A DNA stretch of 64,000 bases. It comes from Stagonosporopsis chrysanthemi (lineage: Eukaryota; Ascomycota; Dothideomycetes; Pleosporales; Didymellaceae). This document shows positions 53,492 to 63,717 of this stretch, piece by piece (within the stretch, counting starts at the first letter, position 1; each line of letters begins with the position of its first letter). The DNA is taken from the NCBI GenBank assembly GCA_022560025.1, contig JAFISE010000062.1:62001-126000 (forward strand), given 5' to 3'. Position numbers and translations under genes: made by a program. Under the pieces are notes generated by a model, which had not been told where the DNA came from, did no database searches, and saw only the letters and a program-made list of their open reading frames with translations.

Positions 53492-54801
53492 CTACTGGTG
53501 GATCTGGCTCACGTGCCCGTTGCCTTGAGGACCATCCCACTCGCTCTCGTTGTCACTGCCGACATCTGTCCAGGAGTTAGGCGTCATCACACCGGTCCTG
53601 TCTCCAAGTTCGAAGTCGCTGTACCCGGCATCCGTGAAACCACTCTCAGAGAACACCTCCGACCTCGCATCCTGGTCGGCATCATTCTGCATGCTCAGTA
53701 CCGCAACGTCGTCCGCGTGACTGGGAACAATGGATGCACTTGTCGTGCCTGAGCGTTCAGAGCGTGGCGTGAGCGTACCGGCGGACATTTCCTCAAAGTC
53801 CTCGTCACCATTGTTTGAGGAAGTGAATGAGTAGAAAGATTGGGCACCTTGTTCGGTCTCGGATGCTTGCAGTGGCGCGGGTGATGGGAGACGTGTCTCA
53901 GGGTGCAGGTAGACTGATTGGGGTTCAGAAGTCAAGTCGATAAGAGGCGCCGAGAAGGAAGGCTCAACGGGAGCCTCGATTGGTGGTGTCTCGGCTTCGA
54001 CGGTGGCGGAGCGCGAGTGGACAGTGGGCTCCTCGTAGATGAACGGTTTGGGAGAGGGAGCCTCGTCATCGTCGCCGCTGACGTCAAAGAGGATATTCTC
54101 GTCTGTGAAGGGGTTTGTCATAGCCGCGGCGGCGGCTGTCCCAGCAGCAAAGCCCGTTACACCCCGCTTCCTCAGTCCAGCCTCTGTATTGTCGGTGCCG
54201 GTTGCTGATGCGCCCTGTCTGAGCATGCCGTCACTGCCCACGAGCTCATCGAAACTCTTCGACCTGTTGACGCGTGACCGTCTTTCCGCTAAAGCAGCAT
54301 CCTCAGCGCCAATCCTGGCTAGCTCATCGAGGTCAACTGCTATGCCTTCCTCGCGAGCGTGCCTGATCAATTCATTGCGATTCCTCCTTATCAGATCCTC
54401 TCGTCTTCTCTTCCTCTCCTCAAAATCGTCAGAAGACTCGCTTTGCCGGCGTGGCTGAATGTCTTCGCCCAGGGAGTGCAAGGCTACGGCAATCTTGCGG
54501 CGAGATTGGTCGACCCATTGTCGAACCTGTGGGTTCTCGTATATTGCGATCCCAGCCGCGACTAAGACAGACGCCGCGATAATAAGGCCTGTAGCATAGG
54601 GGTTGTTAGTCCAGTGCGGCGAGGTTTGACAGTTGGGGGCTGAGAGCTGGGTGGAGCGGAGCCTGCGAGCAGGTTGGCAAGATTTCTGAGACGGATTGAA
54701 GGAGATGATATACATGTTGGGAACAAAAGAGGCTACACAACAGGAACATGCATTAGTGGAGATGAGAGCTCGTACTCACCCTTCGCAAGTGGCGCAGGCA
54801 T
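53492..54801 (-). CDS. Conserved fungal single-TM protein, 372 aa
   Basis: A protein conserved in filamentous ascomycetes without a known role. The best model joins a 22-nt first exon (54801-54780, MPAPLAK) to 54588-53492 across a 191-nt intron (GTGAGT donor, CTACAG acceptor). This gives an N-terminus reading PLAKGLIIAASVLVAAGIAI, one TM helix, followed by NPQVRQWVDQSRRKIAVAL. A coiled, Arg/Glu-rich region comes next (EERKRRREDLIRRNRNELI). The remainder is acidic, Ser/Pro-rich and disordered. The intron is open in the coding frame, so retention or a downstream ATG at 54715 would give a different N-terminus (407 aa) that separates the TM from the start. The family memory supports the spliced form. 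Confidence 0.78.
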
Positions 54802-55438
54802 GATGTACCGAGGGACGGTTTCCTCTCTGGTATGGTTCAAGTTTAGACGGTCTCTAAATACAACCAAGCATAGATTTTGTAGGGTTTGAGGAACGTAGCA
54901 GTTGTTGCAGCCTAGAGGCGTGCGTAGAAGAAAGGAAGCTTGAGCGTTCGGTCGAGTTGTCGTAATCCGGGCAGCCGCCACCCGCACAGCCCCAGGTGCA
55001 AGGATGCTCGCGGCTTTGGCGGGGCTGAGTGGGGCGCGTTAGCGCCCGCTTGCCAGAAACATCGTCTCGACATAATTATCGAATCATCATCACGGGATTT
55101 TCTGTACCTGGCCAATTTGTCACGTTGCTGTACCTACCGGACCATTGATGTCCTAGAGGGTATACAAATAATGACTGTGAAAAGGCTGTGCGGGAGGGTT
55201 TCGAGGTAGATGGGAGCTAGAACAAGTTGTACAACACCGACACAAGGCGGACTGCGCATTCATCCGTCCCTCTAATGATCATTTGCCAGTGAGTACCGAA
55301 AGCCTACGTAGCTACACTGGACGTACTTTTGAGGGAAGCCAGAAGGAAATACCTTAAGGACAACAAGATGGTATTTCTCTTGTAATACGTCGGCCATGCT
55401 GTTGAAACAGCTCATTGAATTGAAGTGGATAGGAACGC
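54802..55438. other. Intergenic region
   Basis: 637 nt between tandem minus-strand genes. No supported gene. Confidence 0.5.
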
Positions 55439-55891
55439 CTATGCCTTCTCTTTTGGCTTAATGTGTCTTGATGCGTATTCGATGGCGGCCTCGTAGCCGT
55501 AAATTCCCAACCCACAGATCACCGCAACAGCCTTATCACTCAGGTAGCTGTGATGGCGGAATGCTTCTCGTGCGTGGACGTTGCTGATATGAACTTCGAT
55601 GAAGGGAATATCTACACCTAGCAGAGCATCTCTGATTGCGACGCTTGTATGTGTGAAAGCGCCTGGATTGATGATGATAGCGTCCACTTTCCCTCGCGCT
55701 TCATGAATGCGGTCCAGTATAACACCCTCATGATTCGATTGAAGGTGTGCAAATGTGATGGATTTGTCGGTGCATTGCTTTTCGGCTGCCTCGACGACTT
55801 GAGGAAGTGTAGTAGATCCATATGTAGCGGGCTCACGTGTTCCCAAAAGATTCAGGTTGGGTCCGTTGATAAGCAGGATTGATTTGGCCAT
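55439..55891 (-). CDS. qutE: Catabolic type II 3-dehydroquinate dehydratase
   Basis: Converts 3-dehydroquinate to 3-dehydroshikimate. The fold is the dodecameric type II form, used in fungi for quinate breakdown (QutE/Qa-2), separate from the biosynthetic AROM enzyme. 150 aa from the ATG at 55891; no intron. Active-site features are NGPNLNLLGTREPATYG (lid Arg and Tyr), SNHEG, NPGAFTHTSVAIRDAL and EVHISNVHAREAFRHHSY (substrate-binding His and Ser). The upstream in-frame ATG at 56008 would add 39 residues that do not fit the family. Its start faces the QutG-like gene with a 506-nt shared upstream region. Assignment certain; catabolic role inferred from neighbours. Confidence 0.95.
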   Translation of the reverse strand: MAKSILLINGPNLNLLGTREPATYGSTTLPQVVEAAEKQCTDKSITFAHLQSNHEGVILDRIHEARGKVDAIIINPGAFTHTSVAIRDALLGVDIPFIEVHISNVHAREAFRHHSYLSDKAVAVICGLGIYGYEAAIEYASRHIKPKEKA

Positions 55892-56397
55892 TGCGAAAGA
55901 CAATTCTGATTGTAAAATTCGGTTGAATTTGTTGCGAGTCGCTGGTATCTGTGTGTTGGATGTTCGAACCACTGCGCGAACAAGTGATGTGATTCTGAAG
56001 GCGCGCAATGTGTCGGAAGAGTGCTAACCGCCGGAAGAGTTCTTTTCCCCGCACTGGCGAACTCTCTGGGCCTGGCCCCACGTATGGGAGAATCGTAAGG
56101 CCCGTACGGGTGAACTCAGCAGATGCATATCCTCCAGTAGCCGAGCTAATTTGTAGCAAGAGACGATGCATGTAATAGAGGCTATGTGTATGCGTGCGCA
56201 ATAGAGCGATAAAACGCTTCTCGCGACTGAAAAGTCGTACCTGGTTCGAATTGAGCCACTTTAACTCCTGATCATATCTCCGCCGCTAAGTGGCGGATTG
56301 AAACGGCATCTGCAACCGAGTCATCGACGCACTCCACCGATATGGAGTCATCATCAAGCCTCTGTCATCACTTTTCACATCACTCCACCACTTCATA
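55892..56397. promoter_or_regulatory. Bidirectional promoter region of the qutE/qutG pair
   Basis: 506 nt between the divergent starts of the 3-dehydroquinase and the QutG-like gene. In Aspergillus and Neurospora such pairs are co-induced by quinate through QutA/Qa-1F. I could not find a full match to the GGRTAARYRYTTATCC-type activator site by eye, so control by a QutA-like factor is only inferred from gene content. Confidence 0.45.
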
Positions 56398-57551
56398 ATG
56401 TCCGAAATCTCCAGTGAAGAGTTGGATGAGATACATGGGTTCGCTGTTGAGCTGGGCAAGCGGGCGGGGCAGATGTTAAAGGATGCTGCGCAGTTGAGAA
56501 TGGACGGAAGCAGTAGGACCAAAGCTCAGGACGAGCACGTACAGAAGATGAATGCGGTTGATCTAGTGACGGAGACAGATGAAGATGTTGAGGCTTTCAT
56601 CAAGAATCAGATCACAAACAAATATCCCTCCCACAGGTAAGTCAAATTGCGGAATTCATCAAAATGCATTGTCTGATGCATTCCAGGTTTGTGGGCGAGG
56701 AATCATATTCGAAAGGATCAAGCCGCGACTATCTCATCGATGAGAGCCCGACATGGTGTGTTGATCCACTGGATGGTACTGTCAACTACATCCACCTCTT
56801 CCCAATGTTCTGCGTCTCAATTGCCTTCATTTACAGGAGCAAGCCTCTCATTGGAGTAATCTATGCACCTTTCGTTAACCAGTTCTTCTCCTCTTGCGCT
56901 GGTCGCGGAGCCTTCCTGAATGAGACGCAACAACTGCCACTCATCCGCAACCCAATCGCACCGATGCCTGAGAATGCTCCAGCAGGTTGCGTGTTTTCAT
57001 GCGAATGGGGTAAAGATCGAAGAGACATTCCGGACGGCAACATGCACCGCAAGATTGAAAGTTTTGTGAACATGGCAGCTGAGCTCGGCGGAAGATCAGG
57101 AAGAGGTGGTATGGTCCATGGGGTCAGAAGCTTGGGAAGTGCAACACTGGACCTGGCTTATGTTGCCATGGGGTCTTTTGATATCTGGTGGGAGGGAGGT
57201 TGTTGGGAGTGGTGAGTTTCCTATCAAACTTGTAGAATCATCCACTGATAGTTCCTAGGGATGTCGCAGCAGGTGTTGCGATTCTGCTTGAAGCAGGGGG
57301 TCTGATGACAACGGCCAATCCACCACCTGACGAGGCAACATGCCCAATACCAGACGTCAAACTGGGCAGTCGATTGTATCTCGCCATCCGGTAAGCTGAA
57401 TTCCCAACTAGGCAAGATGGAGGTGCTGACTGACGTCCGCAGGCCGGCTGGACCTTCAGCTACGGAGACTGGACGTCAAAGTCAAGAGAGGACTGTGCGT
57501 GAAGTATGGCGTCGAGTGCGGAACCTAGACTACTCGCGTCCAGGCGCGTGA
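56398..57551 (+). CDS. qutG: QutG-like inositol monophosphatase-family protein
   Basis: An inositol-monophosphatase-fold protein resembling QutG/Qa-x, encoded in fungal quinate clusters but with an unproven reaction. Four exons, 56398-56636, 56687-57211, 57259-57390 and 57443-57551, with introns of 50, 47 and 52 nt, give 334 aa. Metal and phosphate sites are intact: DLVTETD, FVGEES, WCVDPLDGTVNYIHLFP and, across the second junction, GGCWEWDVAAGVAILLEAGG. A Ser/Arg-rich insert (ELGGRSGRGGMVHGVRSLGS) precedes the last site. Because the catalytic residues are kept, it is probably an active phosphatase. It is divergent from the 3-dehydroquinase and followed by 3-dehydroshikimate dehydratase on the same strand, which supports the qut link. 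Confidence 0.9.
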
Positions 57552-58279
57552 TGTGGTCAACATCTACAGTAGCTCACGTGAGCTTTCCCAGAAGCTTGCT
57601 GGCCTTGCTGGCCTTGCGAGGAAGAGCTCTGAATAGGAATATCTAGCAATACCCAGTACCAGTACTGCGCGATGATAGTCGATGGTGCAACAACTAGTAC
57701 CGCGTGATTTCCAGTCTGCTATCCGGTGCATATTGGTTATCCGGTACTTACACTTCAGCCCTGGACAGCACACGGCCACCACCAATGTATGCGCCGAACA
57801 ACGATGTTGTGTTTATCCGATCATACAAGTCGTATGCACTGTGTTTGCTTGGTCGTATATTCCGAAAGTCCCTAACCACTTACGGCGCGCCATCCTCGCC
57901 GAAGATAGACCGGCCGTTCAGTCCGCATGCGTGCAGCCGCGATGCTATGCGTAAAGTCACATCCAGGTGGCGAATCATCGTCATGGCTCAGCGCGGCTAC
58001 CCGTGGCTCCCTCGAGAGATCTTATCAACATGCAGACCAGGATGATCTTAGAGACGTTTCACCAACTGTCGTCCGCGTAAACTCTAGAGCCGCTAACTTA
58101 AGTCCTACTAAGCTCCTGCCCGCCTCAAAAGCGTTAATTCACTCCTCGTGCAGCGACGTACATACACTTTCGCCATCGATCATTTGCTGTTCCAAGTCCG
58201 TCTCCAGACCATACTTCAATCCTATTGCATTCGTTGCTCTCGTGTTACTACTGCTCTATACCCATTCACATCTACAACA
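57552..58279. promoter_or_regulatory. Upstream region of 3-dehydroshikimate dehydratase
   Basis: 728 nt. A short direct repeat, TATCCGGTGC then TATCCGGTAC, occurs at about 57720-57747 and includes the half-site TTATCC typical of quinate activator elements; the other half-site does not match. An ATG at 58148 in frame with the gene is too far upstream to be the start. Candidate regulatory site only. Confidence 0.35.
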
Positions 58280-59383
58280 ATGGTTTGCCGACCAGGCATC
58301 TCCACCATGTCGCTGGGTCGGTGCTACGCCGGCCACAGCTTCGAGCACAAGATGGCTATGGCCGCGAAACACGGCCTCGAGGGCATTGAGCTATTCTACG
58401 AAGACCTTTGCGACCTTGCACAATCCAAATCTGAGTCCGACCTTCTCACGGCAGCCGCCTACGCACGCGATCTGTGCAGTTCACTGGGGTTGGATATCAT
58501 CTGCCTGCAACCCTTTATGCACTACGAGGGCCTCCTAGACCGACAAAAGCACGATGAGAGAATAGAAGAGATGAAGGTTTGGATGAAGCTGGCACACGTT
58601 CTAGGCACCGACATCATCCAAGTTCCTTCGTCCTTCCTTCCCAAATCCGAAATCTCATCCGACCTCGACCTTATCGTCTCCGATCTCCAACAGATAGCAG
58701 ACATGGGTCTGCAACAAACACCAGTCATCCGCTTTGCCTACGAAAGCTTATGCTGGGGCACATACTGCGACAAGTGGGAGCGTTGCTGGGAGACAGTGCA
58801 GCGCGTTGACCGACCAAACTTCGGTATCTGCCTTGATAGCTTCAACATCCTCGGCAGGATATATGCCGACCCTACATCAGAGACCGGATGCAATGAGAAT
58901 GCAGAGCAGATTGTTGCTGAGTCGATAGAGAGGCTCATCGAGCGAATCAAGCCACATCGCGAGAAGATCTTCTTCATTCAGATTGTCGACGCTGAAAGGC
59001 TTGATGAGCCTCTGAAGCCTGGCCACTCATTCTACAATGCTGAGCAGCCGAGTCGCATGAGCTGGAGTAGGAACTGCAGACTCTTCTACGGCGAGACAGC
59101 ATACGGCGCCTATTTGCCCGTCAAAGACGTTGCACACGCCATCATCAACGAGATCGGCTATGACGGCTGGGTCAGCTTTGAGTTGTTCAACCGCGCCATG
59201 GAGAGGAAAGACCATGGTGTCGTCGAAGAACTGGCTTCGCGGTGTGCAATCGGCTGGGAGAAGATGGTTGTCGACCTCGAGCTTGAGACTGCACCGCGCG
59301 CACTGATCAAGACCGAGAGCAACGGGAGGCTCGAGACGAGAAAGGACAGCACACGGACAAGTTTCGAGAACGCAAGGCTTTGA
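58280..59383 (+). CDS. qutC: 3-Dehydroshikimate dehydratase
   Basis: Dehydrates 3-dehydroshikimate to protocatechuate, the last step of the quinate branch before the beta-ketoadipate pathway. The intronless ORF encodes 367 aa from the ATG at 58280 (ACAACAATGG context). It is a TIM-barrel of the xylose-isomerase-like group: GISTMSLGRCYAGHSFEHKM at the N-terminus, GLEGIELFYEDL, the metal-ligand strands FAYESLCWGTYCDKWE and FGICLDSFNILGR, then FFIQIVDAERLDEPL and GYDGWVSFELFNR. These match fungal QutC/Qa-4. It converges with the SDR gene (stop-to-stop 123 nt). High confidence. Confidence 0.95.
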   Translation: MVCRPGISTMSLGRCYAGHSFEHKMAMAAKHGLEGIELFYEDLCDLAQSKSESDLLTAAAYARDLCSSLGLDIICLQPFMHYEGLLDRQKHDERIEEMKVWMKLAHVLGTDIIQVPSSFLPKSEISSDLDLIVSDLQQIADMGLQQTPVIRFAYESLCWGTYCDKWERCWETVQRVDRPNFGICLDSFNILGRIYADPTSETGCNENAEQIVAESIERLIERIKPHREKIFFIQIVDAERLDEPLKPGHSFYNAEQPSRMSWSRNCRLFYGETAYGAYLPVKDVAHAIINEIGYDGWVSFELFNRAMERKDHGVVEELASRCAIGWEKMVVDLELETAPRALIKTESNGRLETRKDSTRTSFENARL

Positions 59384-59506
59384 AGTGGTTTGACAGCATT
59401 CTTAGGCGTTTTCTGGGAGCATAGTATACCATTTATCAATGCAAGCATAGCGATCCGCTTCCAATCAACTCTTCTCACCTTCCTGCTGCCATCCACTGCT
59501 CACTGC

Positions 59507-60370
59507 TCACATACTGCTATATCCCCCATCAACCGGTAACCCCACACCCGTAATCCAACTCGCCTCCTCACTCGCCAAAAACACCGCCGCGCGGGCAATA
59601 TCCTCCGGCGTACCCAGGCCCCTAAACGGATGCATGCCTTCGACGCGCCTCGTGGTCTCCTGATCCTCCCAAAGCGGCGCCGTAAAAGCCGTCTGCGTGT
59701 ACCCAGGGCACAGCGCGTTGACGTGAATCCTTTGAGGCGCACAATCCCACGCCGCGGCTTTGGTGAGCCCCATGACAGCATGCTTACTCGTGATATAGCC
59801 GCTGCAGCCCGGGCCGCCGCCGAGACCAAATACAGATGCGAGGTTGATGATCCAGCCGCGGTCGCCGTTGGGGCCGGGCTGCTGGTCCTTCATTGCAGCT
59901 GTGGCGTACTTAACGCCCAAGAATACGCCCTTCACATTGACATCTACGGTCTTGTCAAATGCATCGACATCGTAGTCCCATACTGGGCGTCCGCCGTGCG
60001 AGGTCCCGGTTTCGACTGCGATGCCAGCGTTATTGACCATGATATCTAGCCGGCCGTAATTCTGCACTGCGGTCTGGACTAGGGCTTCGACATCCTCAGC
60101 TTGGGTGGTGTTGCATTTTACGAAGATGGCGGTGCCGCCTGCTGATGTGATGGCGGAGACGGTGCAGGGCTGTGAGGAATCGGCATCGCCTGAGGGACCT
60201 GGAATGCGTGCTTCTTCGCGCAGATCAGAGCAAATTATCGTTGCGCCATGCGAGGCGAAGGCTAGAGCTATGGCGCGGCCTATCCCCGAGGAAGACCCTG
60301 TTATTACGGCAATTTTGTTTGCGAGGCGGCCAGACATGTTTGTGGTCGGAAGGAGAGGTTCGATCTGCAT
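59507..60370 (-). CDS. Short-chain dehydrogenase/reductase
   Basis: A classical SDR with cofactor motif TGSSSGIG, NNAG at the end of beta4, catalytic Ser in NLASVFGLGGG, Tyr and Lys in GYITSK, and CPGYTQT after it. 287 aa from 60370, or 276 aa from the ATG at 60337 (MSGRLANKIAVITG). The second gives the more usual N-terminus. An Asp in ICSDLREE at the end of beta2 favours NAD(H). Its substrate is unknown. Position next to qutC suggests, but does not show, a role in quinate or aromatic metabolism; it is not the shikimate/quinate-dehydrogenase fold expected for QutB. Confidence 0.9.
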   Translation of the reverse strand: MQIEPLLPTTNMSGRLANKIAVITGSSSGIGRAIALAFASHGATIICSDLREEARIPGPSGDADSSQPCTVSAITSAGGTAIFVKCNTTQAEDVEALVQTAVQNYGRLDIMVNNAGIAVETGTSHGGRPVWDYDVDAFDKTVDVNVKGVFLGVKYATAAMKDQQPGPNGDRGWIINLASVFGLGGGPGCSGYITSKHAVMGLTKAAAWDCAPQRIHVNALCPGYTQTAFTAPLWEDQETTRRVEGMHPFRGLGTPEDIARAAVFLASEEASWITGVGLPVDGGYSSM

Positions 60371-61032
60371 TTCACGAAGATGGACGTGTCACGGAGCGGA
60401 TTTCGTACTTTGACAAGTTGATGCGTGCTGTACGTTGGAAACAGATGGTTCTCTGCATTTCTAAGATTAGCCAGGTTGACATTTATACCGAACATCCTCA
60501 TGTGACGTTGTGAGGAAGTGCCGGCTAAAGTGAGGGGTTGATGCGGGGATGTTCTCGGTCTTCGAGTAAGTAAGCTTCACAAAGCGGAAGATAGGCTGTT
60601 CGATAAAAGAAGGTTTCGAAATCAAATTCGCTGTCTGCGAGATGCAACGGGTGTGCCGGGCGATCGGCAACATGCACGTGGTGTCCCTGCATGGTCAGTA
60701 GCACAAGTTACAGCACAAATTACACGTGAAAACCTGATCTTCGAAGGAATATGTGATTATTCTTTCGTCGAGTACCTATCTGTTGACATCTTTTAGGTCC
60801 ACCACTCAGCATCTACTGCTAGGCCGAGGAAGGATACGCACCAATCGCGCAGGTACCCGTCCCATCCTACATACCCACACATAGCCACTTCCACTCCTGA
60901 ACGCCATATATGCAGTCAAATGGCAATCATAGACTGCCAATCGTGAAAGAAGAGAGATTCCATGAATCATGATCAAAACGACGCACTCGATGCCGGATAG
61001 CCAGCAGAAGAATGTCAGCCAACACTGCCTGC
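60371..61032. other. Intergenic region
   Basis: 662 nt between tandem minus-strand genes, SDR promoter and cullin 3' UTR. No gene supported. Confidence 0.55.
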
Positions 61033-63717
61033 TTAAGCGAGGTAGCCAAGCTCGTCGTCGTCCAGGCGCTCGAGGTATTCCTTCTCGAGGAGAATATCTA
61101 TGCACTTCTTGATGTCCGGGATGCGTGGCATGAAGCGGTTCTTGATTTGCTGGATCGTCTCCGAGACAAGCTGCTGATGCTTCATCTTCTTGCGGGACTT
61201 CATGATACGCACGATGGCCGACTATTTCTATTTAGTGAAGCTCACAGGAAAGAGGTTACGCATATACATACTTGCATGAGCAGCTTTCGGTCCTCCTCAA
61301 TGGTCTTGTGAGTATCTTCGGCTTCGGCCTTCTGCTCAGACTTGATGCCAATGTTCAGATTCATCTTGACCTTCTTCGTCTTAAAGCTGGTATTGAGCTT
61401 GTATGTTGTGCCTGACTCGGGCTTCGCGTTCTCTGGCTCGGCGATCAGGACCTTGGCTTTGATGAAGACACCCAAGCTAGGATCGAGGGTCTCCTTGTTA
61501 AGCTTGGTCGCTTCGGCGATGTCGTCGTAGCTCACCGTATCGCTGTCGTTAAACAGGAGCATGATGGCCATCTGGTAAGTGGAGACCTGGAAAGTCGGAG
61601 AGGCCTTTGATTGAGCAACCTTGCAGTAGTTCGCCTTGACTTCACCCTTGCACAGCTGCCAAAGCCATGTGAGCTTACGGCCTTGATGCTTGTGGTTGTA
61701 AAAGCGTGCAAACCGCTCGTATGTCTGGACGATCTGCTGCGGCGCGGTGAAGGGTGTGGTGGGTGGTTGGAGCGGCCAGAAACCAGTTCCGAGGATGTGA
61801 TAGCTGGCATCAATGCTAGCTTTGACGTCAACCTCGTCCAGATTGTTGGACTGCCAATCTTTGAAGGCGGTGTTCAAATCCTTGGAGATCTGCATGTCCT
61901 GGAACATGCGCTGGAGCTTGTTGGTGTACTCGAACCCACACGCTTCCTTCAGCTTGGAAATCATGCTAGTCTCGGCATCGTCAGAAGCTGATGTTGTCTG
62001 GACGAGACGCTTCGCCAGCATGCGCGAGTAAAATTTCTGGAACACATCCTTGTCTTCAATGTACTTGAAGACGGTCATGACCTGGGTCAGGAGTTTCTCC
62101 ATGTCGTCTTCCTCGCTCATCTTGGCACCAGAACGCTTCAGTAGAGTATCGGTGTACTTAGCCAGCAGTTCAGGCGACTTGTTAGAACCAGACTTGCAGA
62201 TCTTGTTGCGGTTGACAAATTCTCTACACGCATTGTCCAGAGATCGCACAAACTCAGACTCGCCGTTGAAGGCCTTGTTGACGAGGTCCTGGTACTGGGT
62301 GTGGACCTCAAGAAGAGCCTCAACGTAGACCTTGGGCTCCAGTGTTTCGTTCTCTGTTGCGAGCTTCTCTACGGCCTGCAGACCTGCCTTCCGGACATGG
62401 GTCTCAAAGCGGTTGCGTAAAGGATCCAGGCCTTCGGGAATGCGCGCAAGTAGCTTATACATCCGCCCGAGGTCTTCTTGTTTGTCGTGGTCGAGCAGGA
62501 TCTGGAACTCTTCACGAAGAGCCTGCGAATGGTTCGTGATGAGAGACTGCTCGCACGTGCGCATCAACGGAATCATGATCTCGTTGAGCAGGTATAGTGG
62601 GACGCGTTCCTTCTCTTCATCGAGACGAGCCTCGGCCTTCTTCATGTACTCCACAACGCTGTTCTCGGCCAAGAATTGTTTTGATTCGTTGTCATAGTAT
62701 GTCGCTGTTGCCTCTAGGAACGGCTTCTCGAAATACTCCTTGTACACGTCGAGGGTCGATTTCGAACTGTCGGCCTCATCCAAGCCCAGTGACACAAAAG
62801 AATCGACAACAGACTTGATGTGGGACTGCTCGATGGTCTCGCCATTTCGCTGCTTTTCGACAAGCTTCAAGACAGAGCGCATGACGCTCTCTTGCGTGCC
62901 TGTGAACATGTCCTCTTTCCATCTAACCAAGTGTAGCGTATAGATGTCGTAGATGTGCTTCTTGCCCTCGTCCATCTCTCGCTTGACCCAATGACGGTTC
63001 AGGTACCTGAACAGGTGGTTGTTGTACTGGCCAGCAGTTGTGTAGCGGTTCCACTCCTTAATGTAGAATGTGAGGAGAGCTTCATCGACGTGCTCTCTTG
63101 ACTGCGCCTGTACGCCAGCCAGATGCGCTTTGAGGTACTCAATCAAGTGTTGGTAAAGATCCTCACCAAGCAGGTGGGCACCTCCACGGTTGTTGTTCGC
63201 TGCAAACGACGAGCCGGCGACGGCCTTCTGGGCGGTACAGAAGTTGTGAATGGCGGTGTACAGACCCATGTATGTCTTCATGTCCATGCCACCTCGTAGG
63301 TTGGTCATGATCTTGTCAACACCGGCTTCGAGATATTTCCAACTGTGAGAGAGTCAGCATGCTGCTCGCAATAAAGTGCGATGTCCAACGTTTCCAGCAC
63401 TCTCAACGCCTCCAGAAGCTCTGATGTATCATTCAACAGGCGGGTCCCATGCCCTTTGCGCGGAGCACATGCTAGCACAGTAATGTATCTCATGGTTGCG
63501 ATGTATAAAATCTCGCCCGAGCTTCGATAAGAATGGTACAGGCTGGAGGTGTCCGCTACCTCGAAGAAACAGGCAGACAGTAGCAATGGTAGAGCTCAGA
63601 GCTGCTGGTGTATGACTGGCGCTCCCCTGACTGAAAAAGCAAGCGCGAACAAGACCAAGGCACTTACGTTGCGTTAACGTCGTCCTTCGCAGGAACGGGT
63701 GGCATCGTGGAAGCCAT
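61033..63717 (-). CDS. culA: Cullin-1 (CulA/Cdc53), SCF ubiquitin ligase scaffold
   Basis: The cullin that bridges Skp1/F-box adaptors to the RING protein Rbx1 in SCF ligases. Three exons, 63717-63668, 63342-61272 and 61221-61033, give 769 aa. The first intron is unusually long (325 nt, GTAAGT...TCACAG); the second is 50 nt. The joined N-terminus runs PPVPAKDDVNATWKYLEAG and then KIMTNLRGGMDMKTYMGLY, the cullin-1 signature. Cullin repeats fill about residues 20-400. The cullin-homology domain has YIEDKDVFQKFYSRMLAKRL and WPLQPPTTPF. The C-terminal winged helix holds the neddylation lysine in VRIMKSRKKMKHQQLV, and the protein ends DELGYLA. Certain assignment. Confidence 0.97.
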
